A stretch of DNA of 49,375 bases from Chloroflexota bacterium (GTDB lineage: Bacteria; Chloroflexota; Chloroflexia; QHBQ01; JADMIH01). The position numbers were made by a program, and so were the translations under genes. Every line of letters starts with the position of its first letter. Position 1 is the stretch's first letter. Shown here one piece after another: positions 24,566 to 33,409 of the stretch. Location of the stretch: the NCBI GenBank assembly GCA_015478675.1, contig JADMIH010000011.1, positions 1 to 49,375 of the forward strand, in the 5' to 3' direction. Under the pieces are notes generated by a model. That model made no database searches. It had not been told where the DNA came from and worked only from the letters and a program-made list of their open reading frames with translations.

Positions 24566-24680
24566 GTAAGCGTTCAGAATAACTCATGACCCATTGGGCC
24601 ACCACCAGGAATGAAAGTAGGCTGCTGAGAGCCTATTTTCAGAAGAATAGGGGTGGAGCAATCTCCTTGGGGTGAGGGCT
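24566..24680. mobile_element. Degenerate GTAAC element, copy C
   Basis: The left end GTAAGCGTTCAG (24566-24577) matches the family terminus. A second family-like stretch, TTCAGAAGAATAGGGGTGGA followed by GCAATCTCCTTGGGGTGAGGG, ends near 24680. The core hairpin and the right end are not recognisable, so the boundary is approximate. It may be two decayed or nested copies. Confidence 0.5.
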
Positions 24681-24746
24681 GCCAATCACTGAGCGTCAGA
24701 ATGGAGTTTGCAGATAAGCCCTGGTCAGGTAATGGTCGAGTGAGTG

Positions 24747-24774
24747 TATAATTAGAGTTCACAGGTCACCTGTG
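24747..24774 (+). promoter_or_regulatory. -10 element and palindrome upstream of the Pro/Gln-rich gene
   Basis: TATAAT (24747-24752) has no good -35. The predicted start site region is immediately followed by the near-perfect palindrome CACAGGT-C-ACCTGTG (24760-24774), a size and position typical of a repressor operator. The leader to the ATG at 24820 would be about 60 bases. Confidence 0.45.
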
Positions 24775-24819
24775 GGCTTACAACGTTAGTTCTACAAGCA
24801 GACCTAAAAGGAGAAAGAG

Positions 24820-25740
24820 ATGGACCAGAACAACAATACACCCCCGCCACCGGAGGGGATGGTATTCAGGCCAGCAGCACCGCAGGACCCAACCGAAGGG
24901 GAGCAGGTGCACACTGGTCAACCCACACAGCCAGTTGAGCAGGCTCCTCAGCAGCCTACTCAACCTCAGAGCCAGTATATCCCGCCGTCGTATAACTCTA
25001 ATCCACAGCAAGGCTACCAGCCGCCTCAAGGTTACCAGGCTGGAGGTGGGGGGTACCAGGGGGGCTATCCACAGGGAACCCCTCAGCAGCAGGGAGCAGG
25101 GCCGGGCGTACCCCCAGCGGGATACCCACCGCAAGGCTATCCACCGCAAGGCTACCCACCTCAGGGATACCCCCAGGCCGGGCCGGGAGGCGTCTACCCA
25201 CCTCCTCCGCCCATCTCTAACCCCTCACAGGTCACAGCCAGGAGAGGTGGCGTACCTACCTGGCTGTGGGTGTTGCTGGGCGTCCTTGTCTTCGGCTGCA
25301 TAGGGGTTTTCATCGTCGTTAGTTTGTTGGTTAATAGCGCCGCTCGCGCTGTGTCAACCGGGTTCTCCTCTTTTGCCACGGCGGTCAGTACGGTCACCAA
25401 CGGTTTTGAGCCAAGCATAGCAGCCAGCGCCTTCTCCTCTGATCTAAAGTCGCACAATTACGAAGCAGCACATAGCATCCTCGGCCCAGACCTTGCGAAG
25501 CAGTACAGTGTGAGCGACCTGCAAACAAAGTGGAAAGCTTTAGAAGATGCGCAGGGCACGATCACATCTGATATATCGGCAGTAAGCATGGATAGCAGTA
25601 ACGCTGCTCATATAACATGGTCGCTCAATCCTACTAATGGGCGCAACTATGACGTAGAGCTTACCTTGCAGAAGGTGGGGCAGGACTGGCTCATAACAAG
25701 CGCCAATCCCGTGCTGATTCCTGCGCCGGTTGCTCCATAA
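24820..25740 (+). CDS. Pro/Gln/Tyr-rich single-pass membrane protein
   Basis: This 306-residue protein has a long cytoplasmic N-terminal region rich in Pro, Gln, Gly and Tyr (about 1-145), including repeated GYPPQ units near 103-125. A transmembrane helix follows (about 147-170). The extracytoplasmic domain (about 190-300) looks like the small alpha+beta fold of DUF4878/lumazine-like lipoprotein domains: KSHNYEAAHSILGPDLAKQY and a closing VGQDWLITSANPV. The function is unknown. AAAAGGAGAAAG lies about 5 bases upstream of the ATG. GYPPQ tails in other proteins mediate weak self-association, but that is only an analogy. Confidence 0.7.
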   Translation: MDQNNNTPPPPEGMVFRPAAPQDPTEGEQVHTGQPTQPVEQAPQQPTQPQSQYIPPSYNSNPQQGYQPPQGYQAGGGGYQGGYPQGTPQQQGAGPGVPPAGYPPQGYPPQGYPPQGYPQAGPGGVYPPPPPISNPSQVTARRGGVPTWLWVLLGVLVFGCIGVFIVVSLLVNSAARAVSTGFSSFATAVSTVTNGFEPSIAASAFSSDLKSHNYEAAHSILGPDLAKQYSVSDLQTKWKALEDAQGTITSDISAVSMDSSNAAHITWSLNPTNGRNYDVELTLQKVGQDWLITSANPVLIPAPVAP

Positions 25741-25856
25741 TCGGTAGTGAGTAATCGGTAATCTGTGATCAGCAGGTAGATGCAGAAGGGGTATCTCTGG
25801 GCTGCTTCCACTGGCTAAGGTACGATCACCGACCAGTGACCCCTGGAAAGAGGTTG

Positions 25857-27230
25857 ATGCTAAACGTCACATCTGAAATAGGGCGGCTCAGGCGGGTTGT
25901 TGTGCATACTCCTGGGCAGGAGGTGCGGTTGATGACCCCTGCCTTGCGCCACGACCTGCTCTTTGACGATATCCTCTACCTCGACCTTGCCCGGCACGAG
26001 CACGAGGCTTTTCGGAGGCTCATCTCAGTGGTTGTACCGCCTGATGATGTGCTTGATTCGGCGGATTTGCTGCACGACATAGTTGAGGATGAACCCGCTC
26101 GCAGATCGCTCGTGGAGAGTGTTTGCCGTTTGCCGTTAGGTCCGAATACCGACCCTGAGCACCTTTGCCGTGAGCTTATGGAGGCCGACGCTGCTCAGTT
26201 GGTGTCGTGGCTCATCGAGGGCAAACCGAACCCGCAGAGGCATGCCGAGCTAACATCTTTTCTCTCCGAGATGCCTTACCAGTTATTGCCAGTTCCTAAC
26301 TTGATGTTTATGCGCGACCCATCGGCTATCGTTGGGGAGGGGATCGTAGTAGGGCACATGGCTAAAGCAACCCGGCAGCGCGAGGCGCTACTCATGCGCT
26401 ACGTTTATTCTCTGCACCCTCTGGCGGGTGGGGGCGCTCATCCTCCCTTCTGGTTTGATAAACTGTCGCCTTTCGCCCTCGCCAGCGATAATGAGGTTGA
26501 GGCCGTGGCGACGTTGGAAGGTGGCGATGTGCTGGTGATACGTCCCGACCTTCTGCTGGTGGGGGTATCGGAGCGCACATCTTCAGAGGCGGTAGACGCG
26601 CTGGCGAAGGGCTTCGCCAGGCAGCATTCGGCTGTCAAAACGATCTATGCGGTGATAATGCCGAAGCAACGCTCCACTATGCACCTCGACACAATCTTCA
26701 CTATGTTGTCGAGGGATGACTTGCTTGTTTACCCGCCGCTTATTATGCCTGGGGGTGGCGAGCAGGTGGGGGTCGTGCGCGTTTCTATAGGGCGAGATGG
26801 CTCAACCAGCTTGCGGCAGGTAAAGAAATCGCTGGTAGCCTGCCTGGAGGATGAGCTTGGGTGGCCCCTCAACCCGATCTTCTGCGGAGGCAGCAGCCGC
26901 CTTTACCAGGAGCGTGAGCAATGGACCGATGGGGCCAACGCCTTCACTCTGCGCCCCGGCCTGATTCTTGGCTACGAGCGCAACGAGCAAACCTATAAGT
27001 CGCTGGCAGAGGCGGGGTACAGGGTGGTCCCGGAAGGAGACATAGTGCGCTGGCAAGTAGAGGCGGGGAGCGACCGCCAGTGGGTCACCAACCAGCCGCT
27101 AATCGAGGAGATCAGGAGCCACCCTGAGCGCAAGTACGCCATCAAAATCAGCGGCCTTGAGCTTTCGAGGGCGCGTGGCGGGCCGCGATGCATGACGATG
27201 CCCATGGTGAGAGATGATGTTGCCTGGTAA
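25857..27230 (+). CDS. arcA: Arginine deiminase
   Basis: This 457-residue enzyme of the guanidine-group-modifying superfamily is expected to convert L-arginine to citrulline and ammonia. Markers are VTSEIGRLRRVVVHTPG at the N-terminus, NLMFMRDPSAIVG near residue 148 and EGGDVLVIRPDLLLVG near 222. These are followed by the His motif MHLDTIFTML near 280 and the catalytic Cys in GGPRCMTMP near 446. ORF extension to a GTG at 25836 is possible, but AAAGAGG lies just before the ATG at 25857. No ornithine carbamoyltransferase, carbamate kinase or antiporter gene is adjacent, so this is not a standard arc operon. The next gene overlaps it by 17 bases. Confidence 0.92.
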   Translation: MLNVTSEIGRLRRVVVHTPGQEVRLMTPALRHDLLFDDILYLDLARHEHEAFRRLISVVVPPDDVLDSADLLHDIVEDEPARRSLVESVCRLPLGPNTDPEHLCRELMEADAAQLVSWLIEGKPNPQRHAELTSFLSEMPYQLLPVPNLMFMRDPSAIVGEGIVVGHMAKATRQREALLMRYVYSLHPLAGGGAHPPFWFDKLSPFALASDNEVEAVATLEGGDVLVIRPDLLLVGVSERTSSEAVDALAKGFARQHSAVKTIYAVIMPKQRSTMHLDTIFTMLSRDDLLVYPPLIMPGGGEQVGVVRVSIGRDGSTSLRQVKKSLVACLEDELGWPLNPIFCGGSSRLYQEREQWTDGANAFTLRPGLILGYERNEQTYKSLAEAGYRVVPEGDIVRWQVEAGSDRQWVTNQPLIEEIRSHPERKYAIKISGLELSRARGGPRCMTMPMVRDDVAW

Positions 27231-28098
27231 ACCCTACTGCGGGCAGCGGCTCAAAGAGCTACTAACTAGCTACCGAGCAACCTTTATGTCAGATGACATC
27301 CTCTCAAGGCCGGCGCCTATCGCCGGTGATCGTATCCACTACGGCCCCGGTGAGTGGAACTTCGGCGATTTGCGTTTACCATCTACGCGCGGGCCGCATC
27401 CTTTAGTTGTGGTGATACACGGCGGCTTCTGGCGAGCGCAATACGACTTGCTGTACATGGCGCACGCTTGCGCCGCCCTTGCCACTCTGGGATTCGCCAC
27501 CTGGAATATAGAATACAGGCGCATCGGCAATCCTGGTGGCGGCTGGCCCGGCACTTTCCTCGATATAGCGGCGGCGGCTGACTTCGCGCGTGACCTCGCC
27601 CACAGCTATGACCTGGACCTCAGCCGGGTTGTCGCTGTGGGACATTCGGCGGGTGGGCAGATGGCGCTCTGGCTGGCGGGGCGACATCGTATACCGCAAC
27701 CGAGCGTACTCTACTCTGCATCGCCGCTGCCGATAAAAGGTGCGGTATCGCTCGCAGGCGTGGTGGACCTACGGCGCGGTTGGGAATTACGCCTGAGCAA
27801 TGAGGTTGTGCAGGAGTTCATGGGCGGCGCACCCGCGAGCGTCCCTCAGAGGTATAGGGCAGGGTCTCCTACCGAGTTGTTGCCTGTGGGTCTGCCTCAG
27901 TGGTTGGTGCATGGCACGAACGATGCAAATGTACCCTATCAGATCAGCAAGAGCTACTGCGATCTCGCACGATCATTGGGAGACGACGCAACGTTGGTAA
28001 CTCTACCTGGCGCTGGGCACTTCGAGGTTGTGGACCCACAGTCCCGCGAATGGCCCTCGGTAGCCGGGGCGTTGCGTGCGGCTCTTGGCGAGCAGTGA
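27214..28098 (+). CDS. Alpha/beta-hydrolase (arylformamidase/BD-FAE-like)
   Basis: This protein of about 270-294 residues has the oxyanion motif HGGFW (near residue 69). It also has a nucleophile elbow GHSAGGQM (Ser near 145), an Asp in HGTNDANVP near 235 and a His in GAGHFEVVDP near 269. HGGxW plus GHSAGG is the pattern of kynurenine formamidases and BD-FAE esterases. The first ATG (27214) overlaps arcA; an internal ATG at 27286 is an alternative start (270 residues). Overlap with arcA suggests one transcript, but no metabolic link is evident. Confidence 0.82.
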   Translation: MMLPGKPYCGQRLKELLTSYRATFMSDDILSRPAPIAGDRIHYGPGEWNFGDLRLPSTRGPHPLVVVIHGGFWRAQYDLLYMAHACAALATLGFATWNIEYRRIGNPGGGWPGTFLDIAAAADFARDLAHSYDLDLSRVVAVGHSAGGQMALWLAGRHRIPQPSVLYSASPLPIKGAVSLAGVVDLRRGWELRLSNEVVQEFMGGAPASVPQRYRAGSPTELLPVGLPQWLVHGTNDANVPYQISKSYCDLARSLGDDATLVTLPGAGHFEVVDPQSREWPSVAGALRAALGEQ

Positions 28099-28166
28099 AG
28101 GCTGAGAAGAGAGTGCGCTAGCTATTAACCCGTAGTACACAGCCTCTAATCCCCGATCCTTTACAG

Positions 28167-28766
28167 ATGAAAATCTACTTCGTCCGTCATGGAGAGAGTG
28201 AAGCCAACATCCTGCGTCAGTTCTCAGCCAGGAGCGCCCGGCACGGACTTACTGACCGAGGACGAGGGCAAGTTGGCGCCCTCGCGGAGAAGTTAGCAGG
28301 TGAAAAGTGCATCGCCATCTACACAAGTCCGCTCCTGCGCGCTGTGCAATCGGCTGAAATCCTGTCCCACAAGCTGGGTATCCCATACGAAGTTACGCCC
28401 GCTCTCAGGGAGTACGATGCAGGTATCTGCGAAGGGAGGTCTGACGATTATTGCTGGCAGCAGGATGGCTTTCTCCTCGGCGAGTGGTACGATAACAACT
28501 GGGACGTGAGGCTTGAGGGCGGCGAGAGCTTCAATGATATACGCGCCAGATTCCTCCCATTCATGAAGCTTGTGAGGGAACTCTATCGAGGTAAAAGCGG
28601 TGCGGTAGTGCTCGTCGGCCACGGCGGTACATATAAGTGCATGTTGCCTTTGATACTCACTAACGTCAGCTTCTTTTTTGCGTTGGAACACAATATCGAC
28701 ACCGCAGAGTATGTCTTGGCCGAGACAGATGGAGATGAGCTGGTTTGCCTGGGTTGGAACAGGTAA
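28167..28766 (+). CDS. Histidine phosphatase family protein (phosphoglycerate mutase-like)
   Basis: This 199-residue soluble protein has the catalytic motif VRHGESEAN at residues 6-14. YTSPLLRAVQSAEIL follows near 52, an acidic YDAGICEGR near 83, and the second catalytic His in VLVGHGGTYKCML near 150. These features define the histidine phosphatase superfamily. Small members of this size act on many phosphorylated metabolites, so no substrate is assigned. No clear ribosome-binding site precedes the ATG. Confidence 0.88.
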   Translation: MKIYFVRHGESEANILRQFSARSARHGLTDRGRGQVGALAEKLAGEKCIAIYTSPLLRAVQSAEILSHKLGIPYEVTPALREYDAGICEGRSDDYCWQQDGFLLGEWYDNNWDVRLEGGESFNDIRARFLPFMKLVRELYRGKSGAVVLVGHGGTYKCMLPLILTNVSFFFALEHNIDTAEYVLAETDGDELVCLGWNR

Positions 28767-28844
28767 AAGGTGATGAGCATTGTGTTGAGTGAAGCGTAGA
28801 GATAAAGATGTATTATCCATAATCCCTTGCCCTTCACCTTTTAC
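28763..28844. repeat. Inverted repeat with GTAA...TTAC ends
   Basis: GTAAAAGGTGA (28763-28773) is perfectly inverted at 28834-28844. The left arm overlaps the stop codon of the phosphatase gene. The right end lies 16 bp above the -35 hexamer of the nuclease gene promoter. Confidence 0.6.
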
Positions 28845-28860
28845 GCCTCACGAGGCCGTC

Positions 28861-28890
28861 TTTACAAATGCGCGGGGTTGGCGGTAAAAT
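28861..28890 (+). promoter_or_regulatory. Promoter of the bifunctional nuclease gene
   Basis: TTTACA (28861-28866) and TAAAAT (28885-28890) are separated by 18 bp, giving a leader of about 55 bases to the ATG at 28951. Confidence 0.55.
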
Positions 28891-28950
28891 AGGGATATAT
28901 CCAGCTATCATAGAAGCATATTGTTCCGGTGTAGATGGAGGTCTGGGGAG

Positions 28951-29511
28951 ATGATCGAGTGCAAGATTGAAAGCATACGGGTAAGCCTGGTCACCCAGCA
29001 CCGCGTTGTGATACTCAAAGAGGTCGACTCGGAGCGTTACCTCCCAATTTGGATTGGCCCCTACGAGGCGGATGCGATTGCCCTTGAGTTGCAGGAGGTG
29101 CCCATGCAGAGGCCCTTCACACATGATTTGCTGCGTACCGTGATCGGTGAGCTTGGGGCCAGCGTAACCCACATCTTAATCAACGACCTGCGCGACGACA
29201 CCTTTTTTGCGCGCATCATACTGGACGTGCAGGGCCGCCACGCCGAAGTGGACGCTCGCCCTTCCGACTCGATTGCGCTGGCCGTACGCGCCAAGTGCCC
29301 TATCTTCGTTGACGAGTCGGTGATGGAAAGAGCAGGTGTAGTTTTGGAGGGCGAGGGCACACCTGACGAGGATGATGATATGCCGGAAGGCGAGTCGCTC
29401 CCACAGTCCGAGCGCCCCGACGAGGACCGCCTGTCCGTATTCAGAGATTTCATCAACTCCCTGGATATAGATGATCTCGGCAGGAAAGGTGAAGGCCCCG
29501 GCAAACAGTAG
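28951..29511 (+). CDS. Bifunctional nuclease family protein (DUF151)
   Basis: This 186-residue protein has the DUF151/bifunctional nuclease domain over about residues 1-135. Marks are VILKEVDSERYLPIWIGPYEADAIAL near 20-45, RPFTHDLLRTVIGEL near 55 and VDARPSDSIALAVR near 100-113. Members in plants and Thermotoga are reported to have DNase/RNase activity. A C-terminal acidic tail (about 140-186) is an extension. The frame runs upstream to a TTG at 28921, but GGAGG is well placed for the ATG at 28951, which also matches the family start. Confidence 0.88.
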   Translation: MIECKIESIRVSLVTQHRVVILKEVDSERYLPIWIGPYEADAIALELQEVPMQRPFTHDLLRTVIGELGASVTHILINDLRDDTFFARIILDVQGRHAEVDARPSDSIALAVRAKCPIFVDESVMERAGVVLEGEGTPDEDDDMPEGESLPQSERPDEDRLSVFRDFINSLDIDDLGRKGEGPGKQ

Positions 29512-29574
29512 CGTAGACAAGGATAACTCTGCTAAAAGCATAGGCGAAGAATTTCGCCCTCCGAGGGAAAAGTA

Positions 29575-29610
29575 GAGCAAAGAGGCAGCCGGGCGGCTGC
29601 CTCTTTGCTC
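29575..29610. terminator. Bidirectional terminator
   Basis: A perfect 16-bp stem pairs GAGCAAAGAGGCAGCC (29575-29590) with GGCTGCCTCTTTGCTC (29595-29610) around a GGGC loop. It lies between two convergent genes. A smaller hairpin (GGCGAA...TTCGCC, 29543-29558) precedes it. Confidence 0.8.
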
Positions 29611-29627
29611 TATTCGCTTAAATATAC

Positions 29628-32600
29628 CTAAGGAGTAGTGAGGCAGTTAGGGAAGAAAGTGTTGGCGTCAATCTTGGCTGCTTGCCCACGTGTGGTGTTG
29701 TTCCCCCACCTGAAGTATGGCCTGTTCTCTGTGTCACATGGCTCCTGTGGGATACTCCCACAGGCGTACCCTCCCATTACTCCTCTTCGTGTGAGACGGT
29801 TGATGTAGTCGTAGAATGGGTTGCCTGGTGGCACATCTGTGTATATCTGTGGCCCTGGGTCCTCCTGTATCCCTGCTGCATTACTGATGATCTTGGAGAT
29901 CTGCCCTCTTGTGGCCTGTGCTCCTGGTCTGAAGTATGGGCGGTTCTCCATGTCACATGGCTCTTGAGGTATGCTCCCACAGGGGTATCCACCCATGTAT
30001 CCTCTTTGTGTGAGACGGTTTATGTAAGCATAGAAGGGATTAGAAGGGGGCACATCTGTGTATATCTGAGTGCCAGGGTCATCAGTGTAGCCAACAGAGT
30101 TACTCACTATCTTAGCAATCTGTCCTCTGGTCACCTGGTTATTAGGTCTGAATGTGCCATCATCATAGCCTGAGACAATGCCCTTGCAGGCAAGGCATTC
30201 TATGCTGGCGTAGAAGGTATTTGAGGGTGGCACGTCTGAGAAGGAGATGGTGCATGCTGTGGGTGAGGGTGCGAAGGTGGCTGTGGCCTCTGTTGTGGAG
30301 GTGGCCTCTGTGGTGGCTGTCTCAGTTGCTCCGCCTGGTGTTGAGGTCGGCCCTGTTGTGCTTGTTTCGGTGGCTCCGGTAGTAGACGTGGCTTGCGTCG
30401 TGTTAGTAGCCTGCGTTGTGGAGGTGGCTGTAGGCACTGTTGTAGCTGTACTGGTGGGGCAGCCGCCACCTGAGACGAGCGCAGACTCGACGCTGGCGAC
30501 ATCACCGGTGCTGCCGTCGAAGCCTGCAACAGCGAGCATGCGGTTACCGATTGCTGTGCCGCCGCTGAACGCGCGCGTCGTGTTCAGGTTTGGCCCGTTC
30601 GTCCAACTGTCGCTGGCTATATCATAGACAAAGGTAGTGTTAAAGGCCGTGGGCAGATCAGGTGTATTAGAGCCTTTGAGGTGAGCAGGGTCGTTCGCTG
30701 ACGGGTTTCCGCCGGCCCAGAGATATATCTGACCGCCGTACGCGCCCGCCTGGGCATCATAGCGCGCATCAGGAAGCGGAGCACGCGTCGTCCACGTATC
30801 GCTTACGATGTCATAGCGGTAGTTCAACGTTGTCGCGCTGCCGTTAAAGCTGCCCATCAGGTAGATGAACTGCCCGACTATAGTGGTGGCACTACCGCCC
30901 ATGCCCGTAGGTATTGGGGCACGGTTGGTGGCGAACGTGTTGGTGAGAGGGTCGTACTCCCAGGTCTGGGTTGTTTCAACGTAGTTGCTGTCAAGGCCGC
31001 CGATGATATAGATCTTGCCTGTGCCGGCGGAATAGGAGACACTGGGGAAGAATCGTCCATCGGGCATATTGGCTCCCGCAGACCAGCTGTTAGAGGCAAT
31101 ATCGTAAATGTAGGTTGTATTCACTACATTGCCGCTGCTGTCGATGCCGCCAAAGGCGTAGATTTTGCCGGTGTTGGCAGCGTAAGCTGTGCGGGTATCG
31201 TAAAGCGCTGTGGGTAGTGGGGCGAGTGTGGTCCACGTGTCAGTGGTGGGGTCGTAGCGCGTTACCAGGTCGGTGGGGGTGAAATTAACGGCTCCGCCCA
31301 TTCCGTAGGCGTAGGTGCCATCAGTGGTGATAGCTGCGCTCTCAAGTGACGCCGGGTATGGAGAAACGTAGCTCCAGGGGCCGAGGGTGCCGCCGGTTGG
31401 GACACATGTCGGTGTGCCCGTTACCCCAGGTGTGGATGTGGCTACAGATGTGGATGTGGCGCTCGGTACGCTTGTAGTGGTAGCCGTAGCCCCACCGATC
31501 ATGCGCCCAACATCAGTGTAGGCGCGCTGCCCGCTGCGCTGGTCGGTCCAGATAGGCAGCACACGGCTGTTGTCGTTGTTGACGGCAATGCCGCTATAGT
31601 CGCCAATAAAACTGCTGGGAGTAGAGCCTACATCGGCTACTGCCTGGTTGGGCGACCACGTCAGGCCGCCATCAGTTGACTGGCTGTAATATTCTCGGTA
31701 CTGGAAGCCATTTACAGGGGCATCTCGGCGGTCCATCCATGAAGCGTGGAGCGTGCCGTCCGAGCCGACTGTCAGCCATGGGAAGAACTGGTCTTTGCCC
31801 TGCACATTGTCATCATTGATTTTGATGGGCGTGGTCCAGGTATTGCCGCCATCGGTGCTGCGTGTGAAGACGATATCGCCGTGCCAGCCGGTGACACCCT
31901 GGTAGACGAAGGTGCTCTCGAAGCGGCCATCGCTCCAGAGTGCGTAAAGCTCGTTGGGGTTGGTGGGCGATACACCGATTATGGCCTGGTCGTTGTGGCG
32001 GAAGCCGCTATTCGTGCTGCCCGCGTAGAGGTACTGGTAACCTGCCACCGAAGCGCCAGTGTAAGAAATCGGCTGCCCTGTGATGGTGATGCTGGGGCTG
32101 AAGCTCACCCCGCCATTAGTTGACTTGGCTAGCATCTGGTAGGCAGGTTGGCCGTTGCAGTTATAGGTGCAGTTCTGGTACTGGTAGCTTACATACAGGG
32201 TGCCGTCAGAGGCCGCAACAGGGTTGGTGAACTGGTCCTGATTGTGCGAAGCGTCGCTTATATCAATGGGACCTGTAAAAGTGGCGCCCTGGTCGGTTGA
32301 GTAGGCAAGCACTTCGCGGTTGTCTATGTAGTTGCTCAGGTCGCAGCCTGGCGGGGTGTGGAATGAGGATGCTGTGATGTATAGACGCCCAGAGTAAGGG
32401 CTGGTGGGCGACTTATCAGTGGTGAGCCACTCTTTATCGATAAAGTGGTCGGTCGGCGAGGGATCGCTGATCGCATTTACATACGGGCCAAAGGTGAGGC
32501 CGCCGTCGGTGGACTTCCAGACGCGGGCCGCGTCGGGGCAAGTAGACGTATTGCCTAGCTCAGCGAAATAGGCGACGCCGGTGGGGCCGAAGGCGACCGC

Positions 32601-33002
32601 AGGGTCGCCGCCCCCGCTCAAGGTGCCGATGTTCCACGTCTGGCCCCCATCCGTAGTGGTGAAGCGCCCCACGTTGTTCGCGCCTGCCAGGAAGTTTAGA
32701 GGGTTAGCAGGGTTTGAGGCTATTGTAGTCTCATTGCCCCCTGAGAGGTTGATATCTGTGCCGAATACAGGCAACACGCCCGGCGCCAACTTCGACGCTA
32801 TAGAGCGAAAATCAACAGGCCCCTGAAGATTCTGCGAGCCATCAGGCGCTGGGGGCAGCGAGATTTTGCCTCCGGTGCCGTAGCGGGCCGGCATCTGCGC
32901 GGGTACGGCGGCTGCCGTGGGGTATGTGGAGGCCATTGCTGCCAATCCTATGCTGGCCAACGCGCCTAGGATTATAGCTATAGTTATTACTTTTCGCCTC
33001 AT
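29628..33002 (-). CDS. Giant secreted BNR/Kelch/SLH surface protein
   Basis: This protein of about 1124 residues has a signal peptide. A sialidase-like BNR propeller region follows (about 75-500), with at least five Asp-box-like repeats such as STDGGLTFGP and STDGGNTWTTP. Next is a Kelch propeller (about 535-840, repeats such as YAFGGIDSSG...YDIASNSW). A Thr/Glu-rich linker (about 850-915) leads to three cysteine-bearing SLH modules (about 917-1124). The catalytic residues of true sialidases are not obvious, so it may bind rather than cleave glycans. The frame opens at 33023, but GAGGAG precedes the ATG at 33002, which I prefer. It is probably attached to the cell surface by the SLH modules, like 7118-9523. 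Confidence 0.85.
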   Translation of the reverse strand: MRRKVITIAIILGALASIGLAAMASTYPTAAAVPAQMPARYGTGGKISLPPAPDGSQNLQGPVDFRSIASKLAPGVLPVFGTDINLSGGNETTIASNPANPLNFLAGANNVGRFTTTDGGQTWNIGTLSGGGDPAVAFGPTGVAYFAELGNTSTCPDAARVWKSTDGGLTFGPYVNAISDPSPTDHFIDKEWLTTDKSPTSPYSGRLYITASSFHTPPGCDLSNYIDNREVLAYSTDQGATFTGPIDISDASHNQDQFTNPVAASDGTLYVSYQYQNCTYNCNGQPAYQMLAKSTNGGVSFSPSITITGQPISYTGASVAGYQYLYAGSTNSGFRHNDQAIIGVSPTNPNELYALWSDGRFESTFVYQGVTGWHGDIVFTRSTDGGNTWTTPIKINDDNVQGKDQFFPWLTVGSDGTLHASWMDRRDAPVNGFQYREYYSQSTDGGLTWSPNQAVADVGSTPSSFIGDYSGIAVNNDNSRVLPIWTDQRSGQRAYTDVGRMIGGATATTTSVPSATSTSVATSTPGVTGTPTCVPTGGTLGPWSYVSPYPASLESAAITTDGTYAYGMGGAVNFTPTDLVTRYDPTTDTWTTLAPLPTALYDTRTAYAANTGKIYAFGGIDSSGNVVNTTYIYDIASNSWSAGANMPDGRFFPSVSYSAGTGKIYIIGGLDSNYVETTQTWEYDPLTNTFATNRAPIPTGMGGSATTIVGQFIYLMGSFNGSATTLNYRYDIVSDTWTTRAPLPDARYDAQAGAYGGQIYLWAGGNPSANDPAHLKGSNTPDLPTAFNTTFVYDIASDSWTNGPNLNTTRAFSGGTAIGNRMLAVAGFDGSTGDVASVESALVSGGGCPTSTATTVPTATSTTQATNTTQATSTTGATETSTTGPTSTPGGATETATTEATSTTEATATFAPSPTACTISFSDVPPSNTFYASIECLACKGIVSGYDDGTFRPNNQVTRGQIAKIVSNSVGYTDDPGTQIYTDVPPSNPFYAYINRLTQRGYMGGYPCGSIPQEPCDMENRPYFRPGAQATRGQISKIISNAAGIQEDPGPQIYTDVPPGNPFYDYINRLTRRGVMGGYACGSIPQEPCDTENRPYFRWGNNTTRGQAAKIDANTFFPNCLTTP

Positions 33003-33097
33003 ATTCCGTCTCCTCACTTGCATTAGAGTACGTACTTCCTACCGCTAAACAGTGGCTATCGGTCTAAATAGAGCCGGTCCGCGCCCATGTGAAGCTG

Positions 33098-33126
33098 ATT
33101 CTAACAAAGGGCCATCTGTATGTCAA
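33098..33126 (-). promoter_or_regulatory. Promoter of the giant SLH gene
   Basis: On the minus strand, TTGACA (33126-33121) and TAGAAT (33103-33098) are separated by 17 bp. The leader is about 90 bases. Element D begins 14 bp upstream. Confidence 0.75.
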
Positions 33127-33140
33127 TGCTCCTGGCATTG

Positions 33141-33315
33141 GTAAGTGTTCAGATTTAGGGTGGAGCAACCTTCTTGGGGTAACTGTGCGCCGCCACCGGC
33201 CCTCACCCCATGCCCCTCTCCCTTCATGGGAGAGGGGCATGGGGTGAGGGCCGGTGAGGGTACGCCTCCACAGCTACTCCTTCAAGATTGCTACACCCCA
33301 ACTCTGAACACTTAC
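33141..33315. mobile_element. GTAAC inverted-repeat element, copy D
   Basis: This 175-bp copy has termini GTAAGTGTTCAGA and TCTGAACACTTAC. The centre is a long perfect palindrome (CACCGGCCCTCACCCCATGC through CCCTCTCCC and back) of more than 30 bp per arm. The flanking 8-mers (TGGCATTG and CCTCCCTG) do not match. It lies exactly 14 bp from the -35 hexamers of two divergent promoters, one on each side. Confidence 0.9.
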
Positions 33316-33329
33316 CCTCCCTGATACGT

Positions 33330-33358
33330 TTGACACTCCATCACCGGCTTCGTATAAT
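33330..33358 (+). promoter_or_regulatory. Consensus promoter of the glutaredoxin-DUF2085 gene
   Basis: TTGACA (33330-33335) and TATAAT (33353-33358), 12 of 12 consensus bases, are separated by 17 bp. The nearest downstream gene starts at 33656. Element E is now located inside the leader (33410-33604). Confidence 0.8.
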
Positions 33359-33409
33359 ACAGAGCAGGTCCCATTCCAACGTAAATAGCCGTCCAGGTAC
33401 GCTCTTGTG

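Noticed and set aside
25100..25190. Short direct repeats resembling a CRISPR array
   Set aside because: They are GYPPQ codon repeats inside a coding gene, with no spacers and no cas genes nearby.
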